The notes beneath the pieces are model-generated. The model saw only the letters and a program-made list of their open reading frames with translations, did no database searches and was not told the DNA's origin. Shown piece after piece: positions 1 through 6,652 of a stretch of 20,717 nt of DNA. The stretch lies in the NCBI GenBank assembly GCA_034411955.1, contig DAOUMF010000119.1:1-20717 (forward strand). Reading direction: 5' to 3'. This DNA comes from DAOUMF01 sp034411955. Lineage in GTDB: Bacteria; Chloroflexota; Dehalococcoidia; SM23-28-2; RBG-16-64-32. The position numbers were made by a program, and so were the translations under genes. Position 1 is the first letter of the stretch. Each line of letters opens with the position of its first letter.

Positions 1-517
1 CGATGAGCCAGTCGAGGGTACCCTGGGCAGCGGCCACCTTCGATTGCATCGCCAGGCGGTCGAAGCTGTGCGGCACCGCCGAGTCTACCAGCGCCGTCCA
101 TTCCGAAAGATACTGTCTGCAAAACTCAACGTGATCATCGAGCAGGCGCGGGATGCTCTCAGCGTTCTCGTGGCCGAGGAAATAGAGCTTCAGCGGGAAG
201 TCCAAGCGCACGTCGCGCAGGCGGCCCGGCGGCTTGCGGATCCAGGATTCGAAGGCCTGCTCGCCGGCGGATGTCACCTTGAAGACGGTCTTGGGGGGGT
301 AGATGTCCTCCTGTCGGTGGTCGACCTCTATGAGGCCGTGCCGCTCCAGGTTGCCCAGAATGAAGTAGACGTTGCTGAGGCCTAGGGGGCAAATCAGGCC
401 CAGGCCGTGGTCGGGCGCCAGTTCCTGAGCGATTTGATAGCCGTACATGGGCTGCTCACGGAGCAGCCCCAGGATGACGTACTCGGCCGAGGACGGGGCG
501 GACTTCTTTCGAGGCAT
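1..517 (-). CDS. PadR-family transcriptional regulator (3' end cut by window edge)
   Basis: The minus-strand frame opens at the ATG at 517-515 and stays open to the edge (172 codons seen). It begins MPRKKSAPSSAEYVILGLL and continues REQPMYGYQIAQEL, the classic PadR winged-helix opening, followed by NVYFILGNLERHGLIEVD (recognition helix and wing) at about residues 48-65. The later part (LDFPLKLYFLGHENAE, about residues 107-122) matches the helical C-terminal dimerisation region of longer PadR proteins (PF10400 type). PadR proteins usually repress their own gene and a neighbouring effector gene, often responding to small aromatic or toxic compounds; the ligand cannot be read here. No Shine-Dalgarno is visible upstream of the ATG. 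A palindrome lies directly in front of the start. The effector gene, if adjacent, may lie off the left edge. Confidence 0.88.
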   Translation of the reverse strand, partial: MPRKKSAPSSAEYVILGLLREQPMYGYQIAQELAPDHGLGLICPLGLSNVYFILGNLERHGLIEVDHRQEDIYPPKTVFKVTSAGEQAFESWIRKPPGRLRDVRLDFPLKLYFLGHENAESIPRLLDDHVEFCRQYLSEWTALVDSAVPHSFDRLAMQSKVAAAQGTLDWLI

Positions 518-520
518 AAT

Positions 521-573
521 GTCAGATACTGAGTACTCACATACTGACTATCACCACTCTCACGCGGTGTCAA
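521..573 (-). promoter_or_regulatory. padR promoter with overlapping 28-bp palindrome (candidate autoregulatory operator)
   Basis: Three bases upstream of the padR ATG lies an imperfect 28-bp palindrome (521-548): outer arms GTCAG and CTGAC around a perfect central GAGTACTC, with two 5-base mismatched segments between. The motif ATACTGA also occurs twice in direct orientation (526-532, 541-547). Reading the minus strand, a perfect -35 TTGACA (573-568) is followed after 17 bp by TAGTCA (550-545), a weak -10 that overlaps the palindrome. A repressor bound here would block the promoter, which fits PadR autoregulation. The assignment to PadR is inferred. Confidence 0.55.
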
Positions 574-728
574 CCCCCTCGACTGGGTTCACTCCCGGCT
601 TTTTCGGCGTGCTCATCTGACGGCTCAGCGCGATGGCTTCCGTGGGATGCTCGCTCCTCATCGTAGTTCACGTAGAGACGCCGCATCAGGTCATCGCCAC
701 ACCGGTCGCAACTCCTGTCGTTAAACGT
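570..728 (-). pseudogene. Short zinc-ribbon-like open frame, probably a remnant or very small gene
   Basis: This minus-strand frame follows an in-frame TAA (731-729) and runs 52 codons to a TGA at 572-570. It contains SCDRCGDDLMRRLYVNYDEE, where CDRCGDDL looks like half of a zinc ribbon and LYVNYDEE looks protein-like. The only normal initiation codon is the ATG at 686-684, which would leave out the cysteines and give a 38-residue hydrophilic peptide. No Shine-Dalgarno precedes it. It may be the truncated end of a zinc-ribbon protein. I do not recognise a family. It overlaps the -35 of the padR promoter by five bases. Confidence 0.25.
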
Positions 729-754
729 TTAGCCGCTTCTCCCTGGAGCTTCAA

Positions 755-1573
755 CTACGCCACGGCCAGAAAAGCCTCGGCCTGCTTGCGAAGGCTGGCC
801 TTCTGCCTCGATGTCATAGGCCGGTAGGCGGCGGCGAGCGCCACGTTCTCTTTCACCTCGCGCACAAAGCGCATTCCCGGAATGGTTACCGAGAGGCAGC
901 GGTTGGAGAGGGCATATCGTAAGAGGGCACCGGCATTGAGCGTCCGGCCCCAGGAAGAGCCCTTCAGTGACCCCAGCATGCCGAAACCACCGAACGGCTT
1001 CATGCCGATCACGCCGATATCCCTGCGGTGGGCCAGCCGGATGACCGCCTCCCCTCTCCTGTCGAACGGGCTGTATGCCACCTCGATGGTGTCGAACTGG
1101 CCGCTCATCACGGCCCGCCTCAGGACATCCGGGGAGTGGCTGGTTATGCCGATGAAGCGCACGATCCCCTGCTCCCGCGCCTCTTGCAGCCCTGCCAGCG
1201 CGCCGCCCCTGGCCATCACCTGCTCCCAAGCCTCTTCATCAACATCGTTTAGCTGATAGATGTCTACGCCAGACAGGCCCAGGTGGCCCAGGCTCCTCTC
1301 CAGATCGGCCAGGGCGCCGTCTCTGGTGCGCTTGAGAGTCTTGCTGGCCACGTACACGGTGGGCGCATCCTCACCCAGGCGTCGGAGCGCCCTGCCGATA
1401 ACGTACTCGCTCTCCCCGTATGCGCGTCCCGTCTCGACGAAGTTGACGCCCAGAGAAAAGGCACTCCGGAGCGTCTCCTCGGCCTCGGCAACGCCAGCAA
1501 CATGCGCCGCCCCGAACCCGATTTCGCTGACCAGTAGGCCCGTCCTGCCCAGCCGTCTCTTCTTCAGGTTCAC
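755..1573 (-). CDS. Aldo/keto reductase with an altered catalytic tetrad
   Basis: A 272-residue protein starting at a GTG (1573-1571), MNLKKRRLGRTGLLVSEIGFG, the usual opening of the NAD(P)H-dependent (beta/alpha)8 aldo/keto reductases of COG0667. The fold markers are in order: GVNFVETGRAYGESE (42-56), VASKTLK (75-81), DLERSLGHLG (90-99) and FIGITSHS near the middle. The normal catalytic tetrad is Asp-Tyr-Lys-His. Here Tyr52 and Lys78 are kept, but the Asp position is Glu47 and the His position (normally YQLH or YLLH) is Asn109 in IYQLNDVD. This may mean altered chemistry or substrate choice. The only purine-rich stretch upstream (GAAAGGA) is about 20 bases from the GTG, so the start is likely but not certain. 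It lies 69 bp after the MBL hydrolase gene on the same strand and could be co-transcribed with it. Confidence 0.88.
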   Translation of the reverse strand: MNLKKRRLGRTGLLVSEIGFGAAHVAGVAEAEETLRSAFSLGVNFVETGRAYGESEYVIGRALRRLGEDAPTVYVASKTLKRTRDGALADLERSLGHLGLSGVDIYQLNDVDEEAWEQVMARGGALAGLQEAREQGIVRFIGITSHSPDVLRRAVMSGQFDTIEVAYSPFDRRGEAVIRLAHRRDIGVIGMKPFGGFGMLGSLKGSSWGRTLNAGALLRYALSNRCLSVTIPGMRFVREVKENVALAAAYRPMTSRQKASLRKQAEAFLAVA

Positions 1574-1642
1574 AGAGCGTGTCGTGACACGTATCCTTTC
1601 TAACCCGGCCGCCGTTCTACGGACGCCCTAACACGCTGAGCG

Positions 1643-2644
1643 TCATCCGCTGTCGCTTTGGAGGACGTACCTGGTGCCCACGCTACCCTGGATGAACGCA
1701 TCAGGGAAGGCGGCTGCCAGGGCGTGGGTTGCGCGCCACCCCGTGCAGTGGGCGGGGACTACCACCTGCGGACCAAACGCCGCCAGCGCTTCCACGGTCG
1801 GCCAGATGCTGGGCTCAAACGCCGGAGGCGCCAGGTGGAAACCGCCGAGCACCGCATACACTTGGTCGATGCCCGTGAGTTTGCGGGCGTAGCGGACGGT
1901 GTTGACCACCCCGGCGTGGCCGCAGCCCGTGATGACGCCCCGCCCCTTGCCGCGCACGTTGGCCACCAGCGCCTGGTCGTCGTGGATGAGGGGGTCCGGC
2001 TGCCACTCCCCGCCACGAAAGGCCTGGTGGACGGCGATCCCCTGCTCGAAATCCGTGGTGCGCTCGATCTCCCCCGTCACCAGAAGGCCATCGTCCAGGA
2101 GCGACGACGGCTCGCGGCTCTCGACCACCGGGAAGCCCGCGGCGCGGACCTTCTCCTCGCTGGTCGTGGGCAGGTCGTAGGGCTCCCGTCTGGGGAGGGC
2201 GACCCGCCGCCTCAGCCAGAAGTCAGGATGAACGACCAGCGGCGGCAGCGGCTGGACCAGCTCCACCAAACCGTTGAGTCCAGTCGTGTGGTCGAAGTGG
2301 CCGTGGCTGAGGACGATAGCCTCGATCTCCGCCGGGTCCACGCCCAGCACGCGCAGATTGTGGACCAGTCCGCCCACCGTCGAGCCCGTGTCGAAGAGGA
2401 CCATCCGGCGTTCGTCTCCCCGCGCTACGGAGACCAGGAAGGACAGGCCGTGTTCGGCGACCGGGGCATCCGCGGCGCGGCCCGACTCCAAAAGCGGCGC
2501 TTCCACGAAGGGCAGCTTCTCGCGGCCACCGGCTTCCATCCGCTTCGCCACATCCGTGCTGCGCAGGAGGACGTCCATCACGTTGTCGATGACGGTCAGC
2601 ACCTCCACCCGGTCAACGGCGTTCAGCGTGGTCTGTGCGGTCAT
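1643..2644 (-). CDS. Metallo-beta-lactamase-fold hydrolase, COG1237 (DHPS-like) family
   Basis: A 333-residue cytoplasmic protein. The metal-binding motif SHGHFDHTTG gives His114, His116, Asp118 and His119; GCGHAG gives His243, and further histidines lie at 270 (GGFHL) and 299 (PAHCTG). The signature AEHGLSFL (64-71) together with LFDTGSTVGGLVHNL marks the COG1237 branch, whose archaeal member is annotated as a dihydropterin-ribofuranosylaminobenzene phosphate synthase; many bacterial members have no known substrate. Two metal ions are expected. The start is an ATG preceded by a strong AGGAGGT six bases upstream. The gene lies 32 bp after the DsbA-like gene and may be the tail of that operon. 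A decayed piece of a second family member lies at 8527-8607. The substrate cannot be inferred. Confidence 0.9.
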   Translation of the reverse strand: MTAQTTLNAVDRVEVLTVIDNVMDVLLRSTDVAKRMEAGGREKLPFVEAPLLESGRAADAPVAEHGLSFLVSVARGDERRMVLFDTGSTVGGLVHNLRVLGVDPAEIEAIVLSHGHFDHTTGLNGLVELVQPLPPLVVHPDFWLRRRVALPRREPYDLPTTSEEKVRAAGFPVVESREPSSLLDDGLLVTGEIERTTDFEQGIAVHQAFRGGEWQPDPLIHDDQALVANVRGKGRGVITGCGHAGVVNTVRYARKLTGIDQVYAVLGGFHLAPPAFEPSIWPTVEALAAFGPQVVVPAHCTGWRATHALAAAFPDAFIQGSVGTRYVLQSDSG

Positions 2645-2676
2645 GTGATACCTCCTGCGCGAAGTGTGCCTCTACC

Positions 2677-3432
2677 CTACTCTGCCTCCCTCGTCTCGCC
2701 CAGCCTGGCCAGCTCATCCTCGATGGCCGTCTCAAATTCACTGTAGGGCTGAGCCCCCACGACCTGCGTCTGCCCCACAAAGAAGGTAGGGGTGGCATCA
2801 ACCCCACGCTGGCGGGCCTCGTCGATATCCGCCGCCAGCGTCTCGATGTATCTCTCGGAATCTAGGCACGTGTTGAAGGAGTCCGAGTCCAGTTCAAGGT
2901 CCTCGGCGAACTGCTTGAGGTTGGCGACGCTGAAGTCAACGCTCCCCTGGTTGAGGAATAGCTTGTCGTGATACTCCCAGAAGGCATCCTGTTCACTGGC
3001 GCATTCCGCCGCTCCTGCGGCGAGCACGGCCTCCTCGCCATGAACGATGAAGTGCTTGAACTCTAGCCTCACCTTCCCCGCGGCGACGTACTCTTCCTCG
3101 ATTTCACGGACGGTGCTCAGAGCGGCGCGGGCGCAGAAGGGGCACAGGAACTCGGAATACTCAAGGATAGTCAAGGGGGCGGAGTCCTGCCCGCAGATGC
3201 TGCCGTCCACCGGCACGCTGCCGCTGGCGCAGGGGTGTCCCGACGCCACCGGCGTCTGATCCGTGCTGGCGGGGCTGTCCTCGTCGCCGAGCCAAGTGAG
3301 ACCGATGATCAGCACCCCACCCACCGCCAGCCCGGTCGCCATCGCGGCGATGGCCCGCCAGATCCGCGCGGAACGGCTCCGGCGACCGCCGCGGGCTGCT
3401 CTCTTTGATCGACGCGAGCTTGGCGCAGCCAT
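2677..3432 (-). CDS. Membrane-anchored DsbA-family thiol-disulfide oxidoreductase
   Basis: A 251-residue protein with a basic N-terminus rich in Arg and Lys, one hydrophobic segment (about 27-48, IGLTWLGD at its end) and an extracytoplasmic thioredoxin-like domain with an inserted helical part. The active-site motif is CPFC (Cys97, Cys100) in EYSEFLCPFCARA, and the cis-proline loop is ATPTFFVGQ (Pro215). Two further pairs, Cys68/Cys80 and Cys144/Cys189, may form structural disulfides, as in several DsbA-like proteins of Gram-positive and Chloroflexota type. It should oxidise or isomerise disulfides in exported proteins. The ATG has an AAGGAG nine bases upstream, and that site overlaps the stop codon of the radical SAM gene (gap of 6 bp), so the two are translated from one message. 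No VKOR or DsbB partner is in view. Confidence 0.88.
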   Translation of the reverse strand: MAAPSSRRSKRAARGGRRSRSARIWRAIAAMATGLAVGGVLIIGLTWLGDEDSPASTDQTPVASGHPCASGSVPVDGSICGQDSAPLTILEYSEFLCPFCARAALSTVREIEEEYVAAGKVRLEFKHFIVHGEEAVLAAGAAECASEQDAFWEYHDKLFLNQGSVDFSVANLKQFAEDLELDSDSFNTCLDSERYIETLAADIDEARQRGVDATPTFFVGQTQVVGAQPYSEFETAIEDELARLGETREAE

Positions 3433-3438
3433 AGCCGT

Positions 3439-4242
3439 TCACTCCTTCTCAGTGCGAGAGGGTGCCCTGCTGTGGCGAGCGGCAGCCGGCCTTCGCCGCA
3501 GCGTCTCGCCAACGTCCAGGGGTATCACTGCCGGCGTCGCCGCCTCATACGCAGTGCGGATCGGAAGATGCTTGAACTGTCCCCGTATAGCGCCGATCTC
3601 CTTCGCCGTTAAGGGTGCAACAGCACACGGACGGAGGGGCGTGTTGATCTGAACCTCATCAGGCGAAAGTTCCCTGGCCATGGTGGCCATTTCGGTGGCG
3701 GAGGCTTTGTTCGCTCGGAAGAACATCATCTCAAGAGCCAGCTTTCCCGCATATTGAGCCCTGAACAGGCTGATCGCACGAACTACGTCCTGCAGCCTGC
3801 AGTCCACTGCTGACCTGTTGATCCGCCGAAAGAGACGCTCGTTGGGAGCGTCCAGCTTGGCCACTACAACATCGGCCCAGGCGATCTCCTCGCGCACGTC
3901 TTCCCTTGCGATCAACGAGGAGTTGGTGAGGACTGCCACCGGTAGTCCCAAGACCGCCCGCGCCAGCCGGATGGCCTCGCCGAGGTTCCTGGCCAGGGTG
4001 GGCTCCCCCATCCCGGCGAAGGTAACGTAGTCGGCCGCCACGCCCTGTACCTGCTCAAGCTCCCGCTGCACGCTGTCCAGGGGGACGAAGTCCGCTCGCT
4101 CCGTCAGGCGCCGCGTCGTCCTGCCGAGTTGACAGTAGACGCAGTCGAAGGAGCAGGTCTTGCCGTCGCTGGGCAGCAGGTCCACGCCCAGCGATCTCCC
4201 CAGCCGCCACGACGGAACCGGCCCGTAAATGATTGAGCTCAC
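3439..4242 (-). CDS. Radical SAM protein, COG0731 family (TYW1-related)
   Basis: A 267-residue enzyme opening IIYGPVPSWRLGRSLGVDLL, diagnostic for COG0731. The [4Fe-4S]/SAM cluster motif is Cys30-x3-Cys34-x2-Cys37 (CSFDCVYC). FAGMGEPTLA (about 75-84) is the SAM-binding GGE-type motif, and LTNSSL and VVAKLDA follow as the next strands of the partial TIM barrel. The relatives act in wybutosine synthesis in archaea, but the bacterial members are uncharacterised and often sit beside metal-cofactor genes. The start is a GTG whose last two bases form the TGA of the upstream DUF364 gene (4-bp overlap GTGA), with AAGGA just before it, a clear sign of translational coupling. The C-terminus is basic (RRRPAAARHSRAPSR). 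The substrate is unknown. Confidence 0.88.
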   Translation of the reverse strand: MSSIIYGPVPSWRLGRSLGVDLLPSDGKTCSFDCVYCQLGRTTRRLTERADFVPLDSVQRELEQVQGVAADYVTFAGMGEPTLARNLGEAIRLARAVLGLPVAVLTNSSLIAREDVREEIAWADVVVAKLDAPNERLFRRINRSAVDCRLQDVVRAISLFRAQYAGKLALEMMFFRANKASATEMATMARELSPDEVQINTPLRPCAVAPLTAKEIGAIRGQFKHLPIRTAYEAATPAVIPLDVGETLRRRPAAARHSRAPSRTEKE

Positions 4243-5006
4243 ACGTCCTTCCTAGCAGCCTGCCGCTCCATCGTGAGCCGGCGAGTACCCCATATCTGGC
4301 GAAAGGTGGCCCCCTCACTTAGGCAGCGCAGCGCCACTTCGGGCTCGACCACCAGCGTGCCCGAGACTACGTCCACGCCATAGTCGAAGGCGACGGGTGA
4401 GAGCGGCGTGGTCGGGCCCAGGACGACGACCAAGCTTCTCGGTCGGCATAGGCCCAGGAGGCGGTCTATCGTGTGGTTGATGAAGGCGCTGCCGGTGATG
4501 GCCACGACGTCCGCCTGAGGCACGATAGACTCCGCCTCCTCGGCACCAACGTCGCCCGGCTGGGGGCGGAGTTCGATCACCCAGAGGCGCGCAGCCGCCC
4601 TCCGGAGGGCCGGCACGAAGGGGAAATGGCCTACCAGGGCCACCTTCTTGTCCCGACCACGTTCGACAAGGAGGTCACCCGCGTTCAGCTCGATGCAGTT
4701 GCCCTCGTCAACCTCAACAAGGGAGTTGATGCCAGCCAGGCCGATGCCCGCCTCCAGGGGCCTCTCCGAGTAGGCCAACCTCGCCAGCTCGATAGCGCTC
4801 TTCCCGGTCAGACTGCCGGCGTCCTCCACGAACGTTGCGCCGTGCTCGTGTTCGCCCAGGCCGGTGGTCGAGGCCAGGCCGCATCCGCGGCTCCAGACAG
4901 CGGTCCAGAACGGCCCGATGCGCACCTCCCGGGCCGTGGCGTCCCCCCTCAGGCTGGCTATCAGGTCATCGATGATGTTCAGTGCCGCCCCCCGGTGACC
5001 TAGCAC
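4239..5006 (-). CDS. DUF4213/DUF364 protein (putative heavy-metal chelation domain)
   Basis: I place the start at the GTG at 5006-5004 (255 residues), because the longer open frame reads through the NifX-like gene in another frame and its first 72 residues look random. A CTG at 4982 in front of NIIDDLIASL is an alternative. The N-terminal enolase-like part (DUF4213) contains IGPFWTAVWSRGCGLASTT. The C-terminal DUF364 Rossmann-like part contains ALVGHFPF and GPTTPLSPVAFDYGVDVVSG, typical of the family, in which a metal or cofactor is thought to bind between the two domains. It follows the NifX-like gene by 7 bp and overlaps the radical SAM gene by 4 bp, so it should be made in step with both. 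Function is unproven; a role in chelating or transferring a metal or cofactor is inferred from the family name and the neighbours. Confidence 0.85.
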   Translation of the reverse strand: MLGHRGAALNIIDDLIASLRGDATAREVRIGPFWTAVWSRGCGLASTTGLGEHEHGATFVEDAGSLTGKSAIELARLAYSERPLEAGIGLAGINSLVEVDEGNCIELNAGDLLVERGRDKKVALVGHFPFVPALRRAAARLWVIELRPQPGDVGAEEAESIVPQADVVAITGSAFINHTIDRLLGLCRPRSLVVVLGPTTPLSPVAFDYGVDVVSGTLVVEPEVALRCLSEGATFRQIWGTRRLTMERQAARKDV

Positions 5007-5013
5007 GCAGCGG

Positions 5014-5595
5014 TCAGTGCAGGCGCTCCATGAGGTTGGGCAGGGTGCCCTGAGCGTAGCGCAGCACGGCCTCGCGAAGGTCCTGCACATCCGTGGCCAC
5101 GGCCTGAATGCCGCAAGCCTGCAAGCCCTGGTACGCACCCCAGCCCATGCCGCCGGCGATGACCGCCTGGCAGTCGGCGACGACCCGCGCCATCGCCTCG
5201 TGCCTGGGCTGAGCCCCCGCATCGCAGCCGTGTCTCCCTCGCGAGCGCGAGCCGTCGTGCTCCCGAGGCGAGAAGGTGTGGTGACCGGGCTTAGGCCGGG
5301 TTTCGCTGCTCACGATCTCACCTCCTTTGAGCGTGAGCACAACGTAGTAGGGCGCCCTGCCAAAGTGCTGGCTGATTGTCAGGCCGTCATCAGAGGTAAC
5401 CGCGACCTTCACTCGAGTGTCGCGATCCGGCCCTTCCGATGTCTCCGTCGGTTCTCCAGTCTGCGACCACATGCGATCCAACGCCTCACAGATCGCGCAG
5501 ATATCGTGCCCCGGTTGGCTGCGGTTCGACTCCGTGCATTGCCACACGTGCCCGCAGCGGATGCAGCGGTGTTCATGAACTATCATGGGCTGCAC
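5014..5595 (-). CDS. NifX/NifB-type dinitrogenase iron-molybdenum cofactor-binding protein with N-terminal zinc ribbon
   Basis: A protein of 193 residues from the GTG at 5595, or 190 from the ATG at 5586. Residues 11-36 form a zinc-ribbon-like knuckle pair (CIRC and CAIC). The NifX domain (PF02579) runs from about 62 to 185: VAVTSDDGLTISQHFGRAPY is the usual first strand and cofactor-binding histidine region, and AGGMGWGAYQGL the later glycine-rich motif. Between them (about 101-135) is a loop with several histidines (PGHHTF, REHDG, GRHGC), likely metal-binding. NifX relatives carry iron-sulfur or iron-molybdenum cluster precursors. Without nitrogenase genes here, a general Fe-S or heterometal carrier role is more likely. 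The start overlaps the DUF5320 gene by 14 or 23 bp; GAGAAGGCGAG serves either start. Confidence 0.87.
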   Translation of the reverse strand: MQPMIVHEHRCIRCGHVWQCTESNRSQPGHDICAICEALDRMWSQTGEPTETSEGPDRDTRVKVAVTSDDGLTISQHFGRAPYYVVLTLKGGEIVSSETRPKPGHHTFSPREHDGSRSRGRHGCDAGAQPRHEAMARVVADCQAVIAGGMGWGAYQGLQACGIQAVATDVQDLREAVLRYAQGTLPNLMERLH

Positions 5596-5896
5596 TCGCC
5601 TTCTCGAGCTCCGTCATTCGTCGCTCGATCCCTTCCAGGTAGTGCTTAAGTGACTCGGCCTCCCCCTTCAGGAACGCCAGTTCGTCCTCAGCAGTCGGCT
5701 CGCCTGACCAACGGCCAAACCCGTAGGGGCCACCTTCGGCCCAAGCGGGACCGTAGGCGCATTCCCCATGGCCGTGCCCGCGGCCGTGCTCGGAACCGTG
5801 CCACGGATGGCCCCAATCGGACCATCCTCTACCGCCGCCTCTCATCCAGCCAGGAAGACCGGTAGCCCAGTACCTCCGGTGCTGTCCTTCACACAT
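5573..5896 (-). CDS. DUF5320-family protein, Gly/His/Trp-rich with C-terminal coiled coil
   Basis: The start is the ATG at 5896-5894, preceded seven bases upstream by a perfect AAGGAGGTGA. A longer frame upstream crosses the zinc-ribbon gene and is discarded. The 107-residue product begins MCEGQHRRYW and has a low-complexity first half rich in Gly, His, Trp and Arg (residues 15-65, including HGRGHGHGECAYG). A coiled coil of about 35 residues follows (EDELAFLKGEAESLKHYLEG, continuing to ELEKAS). This layout is that of DUF5320 proteins, which commonly sit next to NifX-like genes in anaerobes. Histidines and a cysteine could bind metal, and the coiled coil probably makes oligomers. Its end overlaps the NifX-like gene. 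Confidence 0.75.
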   Translation of the reverse strand: MCEGQHRRYWATGLPGWMRGGGRGWSDWGHPWHGSEHGRGHGHGECAYGPAWAEGGPYGFGRWSGEPTAEDELAFLKGEAESLKHYLEGIERRMTELEKASAAHDSS

Positions 5897-5945
5897 CGTC
5901 TGTTCACCTCCTTCGATCCATTTGTCGCCATACTGTCGGCCGATG

Positions 5946-6158
5946 CTAGGCGCAGCGGCCGCCCCGCAGCCGCACCCCGCACTCCGGACAGGAGAACGAG
6001 GTGCAGGGCACCCCGCTCCTGTGTGGCTCGGTATGGCCGCACTTGGGGCAGCGGCAGACCATCGATCCACCCAGGCCGCGGCCCCAGGGAGAACCCCTCG
6101 CTCGGCGCGCTCGGCTAGAAGCGCCCTCCCCTTGACCTCCACCGCCGCGAATGGACAT
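5946..6158 (-). CDS. Small zinc-ribbon protein
   Basis: A 70-residue protein with a glycine/arginine-rich N-terminal tail (1-32) and a compact C-terminal ribbon. CRCPKCG supplies Cys37 and Cys40, and CPECG supplies Cys57 and Cys60, a rubredoxin-like or zinc-ribbon spacing. The segment between, HTEPHRSGVPCTSFS, carries two histidines and Cys52, and Cys35 and Cys69 are extra. Similar proteins ending in CPKCG(T/V)xxxR are frequent in DUF134/NifX neighbourhoods. A strong AAAGGAGGT lies five bases before the ATG. The gap to DUF134 is 21 bp and to DUF5320 is 49 bp, in one orientation. Zinc or iron binding is expected; the partner is unknown. Confidence 0.8.
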   Translation of the reverse strand: MSIRGGGGQGEGASSRARRARGSPWGRGLGGSMVCRCPKCGHTEPHRSGVPCTSFSCPECGVRLRGGRCA

Positions 6159-6179
6159 CAGATACCTCCTTTCCTGCCG

Positions 6180-6641
6180 TCAGCCGCGCCCACGCCTCCG
6201 GCCCCGGCCTCGCAGAGCAGGGCTGCGGGGACGAATGGGCACCACACCCGGGCTGTCACAGCGCGGGCAGGCCAGCGGAAGGCCGGAGGCCACGGTCTCG
6301 AAGGGCACTTGCCACTCGTGGCCGTCGCGCCGACACCGGAAGGGCTGACTGGGCAGGGCGAAGTTGCCCCCCTCGACGCGGATCGCCTTCCCGCTGACAA
6401 GGGCGTCGGCGATCTTCCGCCGGGCCGATCTGAGGATGCGGTGCAACGTAGGGCGAGAGATGTGCATCCGCTCGGCACACTCCACCTGCTGCAGTCCCGC
6501 CAAGTCCTTGAGACGAAGGGCCTCCACTTCCTCCACCGTCAAAGCGACGTCTTCCAGCGCCCTCAGGGGGATGCCCGCTGGCTTGAAGTAGGTGACTTCC
6601 GGTATAGATGCCACCCGTCGCCACTTTCTCGGTCTCGCCAT
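6180..6641 (-). CDS. DUF134 (UPF0251) family DNA-binding protein, likely regulator of the downstream operon
   Basis: A 153-residue protein beginning MARPRKWRRV and containing VTYFKPAGIPLRALE, TVEEVEALRLKDLAGL and AERMHISRPTLHRILRSARR, the sigma-70 region-4-like helix-turn-helix (about 50-78) that defines DUF134. KAIRVEGGNF (85-94) closes the core. A C-terminal extension (about 101-132) has Cys103, His108 and CPRC (Cys125, Cys128), a possible metal-sensing ribbon, followed by a basic tail. Being first in the run and preceded by a promoter and palindrome, it is probably an autoregulator of the metal-handling genes. No Shine-Dalgarno is visible at the ATG (6641-6639), so its message may be nearly leaderless. 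The regulatory role is inferred. Confidence 0.88.
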   Translation of the reverse strand: MARPRKWRRVASIPEVTYFKPAGIPLRALEDVALTVEEVEALRLKDLAGLQQVECAERMHISRPTLHRILRSARRKIADALVSGKAIRVEGGNFALPSQPFRCRRDGHEWQVPFETVASGLPLACPRCDSPGVVPIRPRSPALRGRGRRRGRG

Positions 6642-6652
6642 GACAGTTGCAG

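Noticed and set aside
722..731. TAAACGTTTA palindrome after the aldo/keto reductase as a terminator
   Set aside because: The stem is AT-rich with no loop and no T-run, so it cannot act as an intrinsic terminator.
1658..2746. A 362-codon plus-strand open frame opposite the MBL hydrolase
   Set aside because: It is antisense to a gene with clear catalytic motifs and a strong ribosome site; its Arg/His/Gln-rich product shows no domain. High GC creates such frames.
5007..5222. N-terminal extension of the DUF364 frame
   Set aside because: The extra 72 residues are an out-of-frame reading of the NifX-like gene; the family sequence begins near NIIDDLI.
5897..6142. N-terminal extension of the DUF5320 frame
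   Set aside because: It reads the zinc-ribbon gene in another frame; a perfect ribosome site marks the ATG at 5896.
2677..6641. Reading the NifX-like operon as a nitrogen-fixation cluster
   Set aside because: No nifH, D, K, E, N or B gene is present, and this NifX subgroup with DUF134 and DUF5320 is common in organisms not fixing nitrogen.
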